64,000 nucleotides of DNA from Fibrobacter sp. (GTDB lineage: Bacteria > Fibrobacterota > Fibrobacteria > Fibrobacterales > Fibrobacteraceae). Numbering within the stretch: position 1 is the stretch's first letter; every line of letters starts with the position of its first letter. The stretch lies in the NCBI GenBank assembly GCA_016285835.1, contig JAEERM010000002.1, positions 17,089-81,088 of the forward strand. The letters run 5' to 3'. A model generated the notes under the pieces. The model did not search any database. It was given only the letters and a program-made list of their open reading frames with translations, and was not told where the DNA came from. Below, in pieces: positions 1-8,300 of the stretch. Both the position numbers and the translations under genes were made by a program.

Positions 1-357
1 CACGGAAAGGGCTACGCCCAGCTTGCCGCCCACCTGCCGCAACATAAAGTAGACAAACACCGTAAACGCAGCAAACGCAGCCAGCAACTCAAAAATAAAG
101 TACCAGCCCACCTTGGGGAAAATCGCATAGAATTGCTTCAAGAAATAGGCGTAGGCGCCGTTCACGAACAGCGTATGCGGATCGAATTCGCCCCCGTAAG
201 CCCCCGTAATCATCGCCGACATGAAGTAATCGTCCAGGGAGCCCCTATGGAGCCCGCAAACCGCAAGGCAAACCAGGAGGATCACCAGGTTCAAGCAAAG
301 CGCCAAAAGAAAGGAGCCATGCACAATCTTTAGCCTTGTCAAATCGCGAAACTTCAT
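1..357 (-). CDS. Polytopic membrane protein, N-terminal part only (runs off window edge); possibly glycosyltransferase-like
   Basis: Manual reverse translation from ATG at 357: MKFRDLTRLKIVHGSFLLALCLNLVILLVCLAVCGLHRGSLDDYFMSAMITGAYGGEFDPHTLFVNGAYAYFLKQF..., with hydrophobic segments and open to the window edge. Absent from the ORF track because it is truncated. Confidence 0.6.
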   Translation of the reverse strand, partial: MKFRDLTRLKIVHGSFLLALCLNLVILLVCLAVCGLHRGSLDDYFMSAMITGAYGGEFDPHTLFVNGAYAYFLKQFYAIFPKVGWYFIFELLAAFAAFTVFVYFMLRQVGGKLGVALSV

Positions 358-444
358 GTTGTAAATATACCTTATACAGCCTCATGGCCTCATTGATTCT
401 GCGATAAAAATATATATATTAAGCAAGAAACAAGTGATGTTTTC

Positions 445-1512
445 ATGACTAAGGAACCTGTAGACTTTCGCATATCCCTTGCCGAAACCAATATAATCAA
501 AGGCATCGCAATATGCGCCATGCTATTCCACCACCTATTCTTTGAAACAGATACTTACGGTTTCTTCACCCAGCAGGTTGCCATAATCTGCAAAGTCTGT
601 GTTTCAATGTTCCTATTCGTTTCTGGCTATGGTCTAGCAATACAATATTCCAAGCAGGCAAAACAAATAAGTATCCCTTTGAAAATCATTTGCACCATCA
701 AATTTCTACTGAAGAGATTCCGCAAATTCTATCTCAACTATTGGGTCATTTTTGCCCTACTGGTTCCTCTTGGTGTATTTGCTTTAGGAAGACCTTTATC
801 TGTAGCCTATGGCACAGAAACCGCCATTTGGCAAAACCTTATCAAAGATATTTTCGGCATCCAAGGCGGAGACTCCTATATTATCACATGGTGGTTCAAC
901 GCACTCATTATATCGCTTTATTTGTTATTCCCAATATTATATTGGCTGATGGGAAACGGATTGATTGCAATAGGAGCACTGACACTTCTCCTGTTATGGC
1001 CAAGAGATTACATCGTCGGAAATTTCTTTTATATATTCGAATTGTGGAATTCCAACCTTATCATTTTTTCTTTTGTTTTCACATTTGGAATATTTGCAGC
1101 ACGCCACAGCGATTTGTTGAACAAAATTCTAAACAAAATCAGGGCACAAGCCGTCCTAATTCTATCATTTTTCATCTCCGTAGGGTTATGTTTTGCAAGA
1201 CAAATATGGGCAGAATGTTATGCCGACGCTATAACAATTGATGCTTTCCTCACCGTCTTTATTGCACTATCCGTCATCAGTTTTTGCCGACTGACAAAAC
1301 TACAGATAAAACCTCTTGCCTTATTAGGCAAGCACTCAATGAACATTTATCTATTTCACACATTTCTCTTAATGTATTTCTTTCCAAAATTCATGTATGG
1401 CACAAATTTTCCATTGCTAATTTTTGCCGCATTACTTGGTGAATCCCTAATCATATCGATGTTATTAGAATTCGCAAAGAAAAAACTTGGATTTTACAAG
1501 CTATATGTTTAG
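445..1512 (+). CDS. Acyltransferase 3 family membrane protein
   Basis: 355 aa, N-terminal NIIKGIAICAMLFHHLFF and many TM segments, typical of acyltransferase-3 proteins. Confidence 0.75.
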   Translation: MTKEPVDFRISLAETNIIKGIAICAMLFHHLFFETDTYGFFTQQVAIICKVCVSMFLFVSGYGLAIQYSKQAKQISIPLKIICTIKFLLKRFRKFYLNYWVIFALLVPLGVFALGRPLSVAYGTETAIWQNLIKDIFGIQGGDSYIITWWFNALIISLYLLFPILYWLMGNGLIAIGALTLLLLWPRDYIVGNFFYIFELWNSNLIIFSFVFTFGIFAARHSDLLNKILNKIRAQAVLILSFFISVGLCFARQIWAECYADAITIDAFLTVFIALSVISFCRLTKLQIKPLALLGKHSMNIYLFHTFLLMYFFPKFMYGTNFPLLIFAALLGESLIISMLLEFAKKKLGFYKLYV

Positions 1513-2995
1513 AAAGATAATCCCTCCCATATCTTTATTCTTTTTTCTCTTTATAGAAATCTTTCTCATAAAGGCGATTCCCGTCTTGAAAGAGACTTTC
1601 CCTCTTGAAAATACAGAAGCGGTCCTTTTTACGCTATCTCAAAACATTGAGGGCAGTCGTGATTTCGTCGTCACGCTCTTCATAGGGATTCTAAAAGATT
1701 CGCTCATAACAACCGCGGCAATCGTCTCTTTATTTTCAATATTTTTCTTAATCATAAGAAAACTTTTTCACTACACGAAGCTTTCTAAAATTTCATACAA
1801 TCGTTTGATTCTTTTCGTCAATCTAGTTACAATCGTATGGTTTGCCTACACCGCCTATACACAACTACCTATTATAGACTATTATTTGAAATGGCAAAAT
1901 CTCGATGCAAAATCAGAGCATTCTGAATTTTATGCAAAAGAATACATCGATCCAGATTCAGTACAAATTGGATTTAAGGAGAAGCGTAATTTAATACTCA
2001 TTTTCCTTGAATCAATGGAATACAACTTCCAGGATTCAGCAAATGGGGGAAATTTATCCGAGAATTTAATTCCCGAAATTACAGAATACATCAAAAACGA
2101 GCAAAGTTTTATTCCCGGTGGCACACAAGCTTGGGGCATGGGATGGACAATGGCCGATGCAGTGGCCAAGACTTGCGGTATTCCTCTTACACTCCCTCCA
2201 AGTATTAGCGGATCATTTAAGCCAATGAAATCGTTCCTACCTGGAGCAACATGTCTGACAGATATTCTAATTCGCAACGATTATAATGTTGTCGTTTCAA
2301 AAGGTGCGAATATAAAATTTTCAGGAATGGACGATTTTTTGCACACGCACTCTTCTCCACAAGCTCTTGGATTACAGGAACACCGAAAAAAAGATTATGT
2401 AAAAAAAGAGGGCGTCCGAGACCAACTACATTACGAGCTAGTCAAAGAACAAATTAGCCACCTCGCAAAGCAGAATAAACCTTGGGCAATATGGTTCTTC
2501 ACAGTCGACACACATACTCCTTATGGCTACTTAGATCCAGAATGTTTCACAAATCAAAGCATCACAAAAGAGGAGCAATTTCCTTATGTTGTAAAATGCG
2601 CATCAAAACAACTTAAGTCTTTTATAGACTGGGCAAAAACCAACGACTGGTATAACCAAACCACAATTGCCGTCATGGGAGACCACGCCGCCATGGCAGA
2701 ACCGGAAATTATTGGATTCAAAGATCTTAATCTAATACACTATTGGCTTGATTTTTTCATCAACTCAGCCCAAACAACTGAGACATACAAAAGGCTCTTC
2801 ACATCATTAGATTTTTTTCCAACTATTCTTGAATCAATAGGAGCAGAGATTTCCGGTAGAGCTCTTGGACTTGGAAGATCCCTTTATTCATCAACGCCAA
2901 CCCTTCTCGAAAAATATGGTCTTGATTCTTTGAACGCAGCTTTAAAAAAGAAAAGCATTGAATACGACTATTTCTTGTATTTTGACAAGAAATAG
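1487..2995 (+). CDS. LTA synthase/sulfatase-like membrane phosphotransferase (alkaline phosphatase superfamily)
   Basis: N-terminal TM region, then NLILIFLESMEYNF, WAIWFFTVDTHTPYG and AVMGDHAAM motifs. Overlaps the preceding gene by 26 nt. Confidence 0.75.
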   Translation: MDFTSYMFRKIIPPISLFFFLFIEIFLIKAIPVLKETFPLENTEAVLFTLSQNIEGSRDFVVTLFIGILKDSLITTAAIVSLFSIFFLIIRKLFHYTKLSKISYNRLILFVNLVTIVWFAYTAYTQLPIIDYYLKWQNLDAKSEHSEFYAKEYIDPDSVQIGFKEKRNLILIFLESMEYNFQDSANGGNLSENLIPEITEYIKNEQSFIPGGTQAWGMGWTMADAVAKTCGIPLTLPPSISGSFKPMKSFLPGATCLTDILIRNDYNVVVSKGANIKFSGMDDFLHTHSSPQALGLQEHRKKDYVKKEGVRDQLHYELVKEQISHLAKQNKPWAIWFFTVDTHTPYGYLDPECFTNQSITKEEQFPYVVKCASKQLKSFIDWAKTNDWYNQTTIAVMGDHAAMAEPEIIGFKDLNLIHYWLDFFINSAQTTETYKRLFTSLDFFPTILESIGAEISGRALGLGRSLYSSTPTLLEKYGLDSLNAALKKKSIEYDYFLYFDKK

Positions 2996-3002
2996 TCGTA
3001 TT
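2961..3002. repeat. Perfect 18-bp inverted repeat with 6-nt loop spanning the stop codon of the sulfatase-like gene
   Basis: AATACGACTATTTCTTGT / ATTTTG / ACAAGAAATAGTCGTATT; arms are exact reverse complements. Confidence 0.95.
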
Positions 3003-3110
3003 GTCAAACAAAAGAACAACTGGGCAAGCAGGACGAAAGCAAGATTAACTCTATGTCATGGAAACGGATTGCCATTGCCGTGATTTTTTTAGAATCTTGA
3101 CAAACTATAC

Positions 3111-3145
3111 AAAAAAAAGAGACGGAAAATCCGTCTCCTTTTTTT
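3111..3145. terminator. Bidirectional Rho-independent terminator
   Basis: aaaaaaaagagacggaaaatccgtctccttttttt between convergent genes. Confidence 0.85.
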
Positions 3146-3157
3146 GTATTCGCTAAA

Positions 3158-3634
3158 TTACTTCACGAGCTTGTTGAAAGCCGGAGTCAAAGCAAGGCAC
3201 TTGGCTTCCATGGTAGAACCTGCTGTTGTATGGACTTCGCCTGCGTTAGCCTGAGTTGCAGATGCTACAGTAGCTTCCAGATTCCATGTTTTGTTTGCAG
3301 CGCAATCATCCAACTTGTGGAGAGCCTTTGCCTGCCAGGTACCCTTGGTGCCGGAAACTCCACCAGTATATTCAAACTCGTTGGATGTGTACTTTGCACT
3401 ATTGGACTTCGTACCCGGAGCGGTGTAACCAATCTGGCCCCAGTCACCAACAGTGTAGTTTTCAGAGCCGTAAGCTTCCATCATATTGATCCAGGTACCG
3501 GCGGCGGTCGGAACTTCCGAAGCCTTGGACTTGGCGATCATGCCGAACAGTTTCGGCACAGCGACGGCAGCCAGGATGCCCATGATAACAATCACGACCA
3601 TCAATTCGATAAGGGTAAAACCTTGTTTCTTCAT
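3158..3634 (-). CDS. Type IV pilin-like protein (major-pilin-like)
   Basis: MKKQGFTLIELMVVIVIMGILAAVAVPKLFG: class III signal, Glu5 present; C-terminal Cys pair. Confidence 0.9.
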   Translation of the reverse strand: MKKQGFTLIELMVVIVIMGILAAVAVPKLFGMIAKSKASEVPTAAGTWINMMEAYGSENYTVGDWGQIGYTAPGTKSNSAKYTSNEFEYTGGVSGTKGTWQAKALHKLDDCAANKTWNLEATVASATQANAGEVHTTAGSTMEAKCLALTPAFNKLVK

Positions 3635-3730
3635 AGTGTACTCCTTGTTGTTTGTGACACACTTGTTTTGGGCATCATTGCCCGTTTACTTCCATAAATA
3701 TACCATCTTTTTTCTCAAAAGCAACACTTC

Positions 3731-3758
3731 TGTCAAATTTTTGTCACGAATGTGTCAC
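3731..3758. promoter_or_regulatory. Three TGTCA[A/C] direct repeats at exact 11-bp spacing upstream of the 3158-3634 pilin gene
   Basis: tgtcaa at 3731, tgtcac at 3742, tgtcac at 3753; lies just upstream of a candidate promoter (TTGCTT-16-TATATT, minus strand). Confidence 0.5.
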
Positions 3759-3962
3759 AAAACACACTCGCCAGGCAAAAATGGCACTTTTGCGACCAAA
3801 AACAGCTCCTCATGGACTGTTGGATGTTCTATATATAGTAAATTTTTTTTAAAAAAATCGTATTTTTCCTCAATTTTTTTCACTTTTTTTTATTCCACCT
3901 TGGAATAATCAGCCTTTATTGCTAGTTTTTTTTTACAGAGTTTAAAAACCACGGGATTGGTT

Positions 3963-4481
3963 ATGAATTTTAGCACCAAAAATAGAGGATTCACGCTCAT
4001 AGAGCTTATGGTGGCCATTCTTATAACAGGCTTTCTCGCCGCCGTTGCCATACCCAAGGTTTTCGGACAAGTAGCAAAGGCACGAGCAAGTGAGCTCTAT
4101 TCAGCAGCAGGCAGTTACATTCACCTGCAAGATTCGTACAACATTCAGTTCCATGACAGCATCGGAACCTGGATTTCTATCGGGTACAAGCCGCCCGTCA
4201 GCAATAATTTCAAGTACTTTGAAGACAACACAGAAGGCGGAATAACAACAGCTACAGCGATATCCATTGATGTCGGCGAAACTGCCGGATGGAAAGCACA
4301 GAACATCAGCGATCTCAACGACTGCAATGCACAAAATTCTTGGCAACTGGATGTTTCCAAGTCCGCAAATAACGCATACAACATTGTGTACAAAGTTCTC
4401 ATCAGCGCTGTTGAATGCGAAGCACTCACCGCCAAGTTTGACGGGCTCGACACCTACAACAAAATCACCGCCACACCGTAG
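3963..4481 (+). CDS. Type IV pilin-like protein, paralogue of 3158-3634
   Basis: MNFSTKNRGFTLIELMVAILITGFLAAVAIPKVFGQ; shares the W-x-x-IGY-x-P, L-x-DC-x-A, EC-x-ALT-x-x-F pattern with the divergent neighbour. The track start at 3957 is TTG; ATG is at 3963. Confidence 0.88.
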   Translation: MNFSTKNRGFTLIELMVAILITGFLAAVAIPKVFGQVAKARASELYSAAGSYIHLQDSYNIQFHDSIGTWISIGYKPPVSNNFKYFEDNTEGGITTATAISIDVGETAGWKAQNISDLNDCNAQNSWQLDVSKSANNAYNIVYKVLISAVECEALTAKFDGLDTYNKITATP

Positions 4482-4510
4482 ACAGTTCACAATAAAGGCA
4501 TTACAAAACA

Positions 4511-4540
4511 AACGGGCCGGGTCAAATGAACCGGTCCGTT
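4511..4540. repeat. Terminator-like hairpin repeat, copy 1
   Basis: aacgggccgggtcaaatgaaccggtccgtt; same 28-nt core at 4921 and 5333. Confidence 0.85.
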
Positions 4541-4556
4541 GTCGCTATAGATACCA

Positions 4557-4871
4557 CTATTTAATTGCCGCCGCCCCGACAATAATCTCTTCGGGAACGC
4601 CCATTGAACGGAGGAAGTCCATCCGCTTGGCAGCCCGGTCATCGGCTCTTTTTTCGGCTGCGGCTTCGCCCTCGGCGCGTCCTTCGGCACGGGAACGTTT
4701 CTTCTCGACGTATAATTCGTAGTTTCGGTCGCTCATGTTCTTTGCCTCGCTTATAAGGAAGTCCTCTGTAAAAATACTCAATTTCGCACATTCGTGCAAG
4801 TGGGCAAACATCGAGCCTTCCGGCACGGGGAGCGGCTGTTCATTGTGAGTTTCATTGATGTCGATAAGCAT
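4557..4871 (-). pseudogene. C-terminal remnant or orphan C-terminal ORF of an Rpn-family protein
   Basis: Ends KRADDRAAKRMDFLRSMGVPEEIIVGAAAIK, like the C-terminus of the 26463-27431 gene (KKASDRTAKRIDYLRSMGVSEEIIAGAAAIE); lacks a nuclease domain. Confidence 0.6.
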
Positions 4872-4920
4872 TGCCGCATGCTGTTACTCGATTTTATCCT
4901 GAAAAAAATCACAATACAAT

Positions 4921-4948
4921 AACGGGCCGGGTCAAATGAACCGGTCCG
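4921..4948. repeat. Terminator-like hairpin repeat, copy 2
   Basis: aacgggccgggtcaaatgaaccggtccg followed by cattttttttt. Confidence 0.85.
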
Positions 4949-4984
4949 CATTTTTTTTGAACATTCCCAAATTAACTATAGAAA

Positions 4985-5347
4985 TCAAGGTTGCTTTGCA
5001 GCCATTGCGGCAAGCCGCGCCTGCACCTCGGCAATCTGCTCCGCGGGGAAGTTCATGTCTTTCATGACGCCTAGGACATTAGCTTCGCCTTCGGCACGGG
5101 AACGTTTCTTCTCGACGTATAATTCGTAGTTTCGGTCGCTCATGTTCTTCGCCTCGCTTATAAGGAAGTCCTCTGTAAAAATACTCAATTTTGCGCATTC
5201 GTGCAAGTGGGCAAACATCGAGTCTTCCGGCACGGGAACGCGCCCGCTGCGCAAACGGAATTTGCTTCCGCCTGTACTATAAGACGTTCTAAATGACGAT
5301 TTTATCCTCAAAAAAATTTTCACAAAACAGCAAACGGGCCGGGTCAA
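4985..5347 (-). pseudogene. Second C-terminal remnant of an Rpn-family protein
   Basis: 5088-5236 repeats 4681-4829 with four mismatches counted by eye; shared peptide SMFAHLHECAKLSIFTEDFLISEAKNMSDRNYELYVEKKRSRAEG. Confidence 0.6.
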
Positions 5348-5362
5348 ATGAACCGGTCCGTT
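5333..5362. repeat. Terminator-like hairpin repeat, copy 3 (downstream of the giant gene 5385-11429)
   Basis: aacgggccgggtcaaatgaaccggtccgtt. Confidence 0.85.
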
Positions 5363-5384
5363 GTTGAATTGTTCTTATCGTTTG

Positions 5385-8300
5385 TTAGGGATTTTCTTCG
5401 GATTCGTCCTTTACTTCATAAGTGACGGAGCAGAGGAGCTCACTTCCCCACAGATTGTAGGTGTACGTTCCCGGAGTTGTGGGCACGTAGGCATCCAGGT
5501 CCACGAACCCGTCCGCTGACCAGGAACCAGTACTCACCGTGTTGCCATAGGGCGTCCCGTTGTCATTACGGTTCAACGAGACACTGTATATTGTCTCACC
5601 GGTGTTCTTGTTCTTAGTCTTGAAGCGGCCATTCTCAATGTAGCAATCGGCTTTAATTTCAGCCGGTGCTGTATATTCGTAGTTCACGGAGCAAGCTTCC
5701 TTGCCATTGATGCTCAGCACGAGTACATACTGCCCACTGACCGTAATAGCCGGCAAATGTTCACGGAAGGACGTCGTCGAAGAAGACGTACTCTTCGCCT
5801 GACCAATGACATTGCCCAAGTAATCCGTATACCAAAGTTTCACAGAGCTGTTTCCACCAGAAGGCAGAGAAAGGTCGGCCGTGAAGGTACTGTCGGAGAA
5901 GTCAATAGCGCAATTGGTCGCTTCGCCGTCTTGCCCATCCTTGAAGGTGACCGAGGCTTCGCATGTAAGGCCACCGTATTCCAGTATGTACTGGTAGGTC
6001 CCGGCCTTAGTGTTGATGTTGGGCATCCAGCTTGCCACGAGTCCGTCATCTCGGTAATTCAAGGTAACAGGGGCCTCGCCACCCACAGTCGCAATCACAG
6101 AGCACCCACCTAGCGGACAGTTGGTAATGCTGTAATTGATGGCAGGCATTTCATCGCCCGCGACAAGTTCACCATGTGTCGAAACGCTACAAGTAAATTC
6201 GTTCCTGGACAGCACCACAGGATCCGTTGTGCAAGTCGTTTTCTGGCTCTTATTGTCCTTGGCGGTCGTAGTCACTGTAAAGGTATAGCTACGCTGCAAG
6301 TCACCGCTGTTATTCAAGTTTTTATAGACGTCAACAGCAGGAATGTAGAATACACCATCCGACGGGCAATCCTTTTCGGCGGTTCCGTATTTTTCAGAGC
6401 CATCCACCTTACAAACTGCAGCGCTCGCATTAGTTATCGTCGAGTGGACAACAAAACGGTCTCCTTCAATTTGCGCAGAGCATCCCAAAACGCCCACCGT
6501 ATTCGGGCAAGAACTGGTGAGGCCCGAGAGGGTGAAGGCATGGGCACTGCTGAATTCAATGGAAACGACTTTTTCAGGGTCAAATTCCTGCATGTCGGCC
6601 ATCAGGTTCACATCGCGGTTGAATCTCCCGTTTCCGTTAATCTGGAATTCCTGCGATAGTCGGCCATTTGCATCCTTCATAATCATCGAAATTGTCGGAG
6701 CAATACCGCTGTTCGGGTCTTCGGGAAGGCCAGACACATCTCCACTCATCGTAGAGGAGCGGAGGTTGGCGATGCCGCCAGAAACAGAAACCATGCAACT
6801 CGTCTGGTTGACGCAAGCATCTGTCGAGAAAGAGACATCCTGAGCACATTCCGTGATATCACCCACCATGAAACGGCCGCAACTGGCCGTATACAAATGG
6901 CCATTGCCTCCGCTGCCACTGCAATCTACAGTCACACTCGCCTCACGGACAGAGCCATAGACGGCCGATCCATTGTAGTTGTAGGTCTTCGACATACCAT
7001 GGAGCCCTGCAACACCAAATGTGTATGTCGAATTCTTGAGTGTATTCGCAGATTTTCCGGTCACATAGTAGGGGCCATCATCGGTATTAAAGTTACAAGA
7101 AGAGCAATGCGTCGTTCCATCAAGCCACGGATCGCAGCGATTCGTGAGCAAATTGTCATCGAGATCGCAACCATTATAGTGGTACGACAGAGTGCAGCCA
7201 TCGTGCATTTTCGTCGGATCCGTCGGATCATTGAACCACTTGGACAAACCGACCCACGGGGTAGTTTCTTCGTTCAGAGGCAGGATGCCGCCCAAGTAAT
7301 TCGTGGCGAAGGAACACGTGACCTTGGGAATATCAAAGCAATCCTGACCATACCAGTCATTCGATTCCCAGCCCAAGTTATACACCTTGAAGCAGTCTTC
7401 TGCAAGGCTCAGCCCCACAAACTGCCCGTAACTCGCCGGGATGGTCAGCGGGAGCGATACGGTAGAACGCACCCAAGAAGAGCCGTTCTTATAGCTCAAC
7501 TCGATAACCGCATTATCACCGCGGACATCAACATTGACATTGAATGCCGTATTGGCGAACTCAGAACTGGTCAAGCGGATTCCAAAGGGTTTCTCGGCAC
7601 TGCAATGCGCTTTGCTCACATTATTAATCCCAGTACCATCACCTTCGCACATCCTAGCAACCACGCTGAAATTCCCGGATTCTTGTATTCCATAAATACT
7701 CAGAATAGAATATTCACCGGCATTGTCGCTAGAGCGCAAGATAAATCCGCTGTTCATCAAGGAATTTTTCTTATTGCCTTGCATTGCACAAGATTTGAAA
7801 CGGGACATCAGGAGCCCATGGCCTCCCGCCTCGGCCCTGTTGAGTAGATAAGTCACAGTAGCATTGCTGCTGTTCCCGTTACCGGAGCCAGAATAGTAAA
7901 TCGCATCGGCATCTCTAGAAATCTCCGCATAATTGTGCCCGCTATTCGTGCGAGGCACGAGCCAGTGAGATTCAGGACGTAAACCGTCGCCCTTGACGCT
8001 GCAACTATTCTTTTTGCCGGTAGAAGTACACTTGTCAATACATTCACGGCTACTCGTCGCCGAGCACCAACCCGATTCCGTATCCTTGAAATCGGTATAG
8101 AAACAATGGTTTTTGTTCTTGTTGAACACGGCATGCACCAAGGTATCTCTCACAGCCAGAATTTTGAGTGTTTGATCACTCGAGGCACTATAGACCTCTC
8201 CCGTCGAGGCACTCTTTATGAATTGCCATTGGCTAAATTCATCGTTTCCATTTTCCTCATATTCCAAGAACACACTATCACCCGCGAACATGGGTATTTC

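Noticed and set aside
4511-5362. Possible CRISPR array from three identical 28-nt repeats
   Set aside because: Spacing is ~410 nt and contains ORF fragments; repeats are hairpin terminators.
6897-7847. 316-aa plus-strand ORF inside the giant gene
   Set aside because: Shadow ORF rich in Arg/Ile; the minus-strand frame is continuous and conserved with two paralogues.
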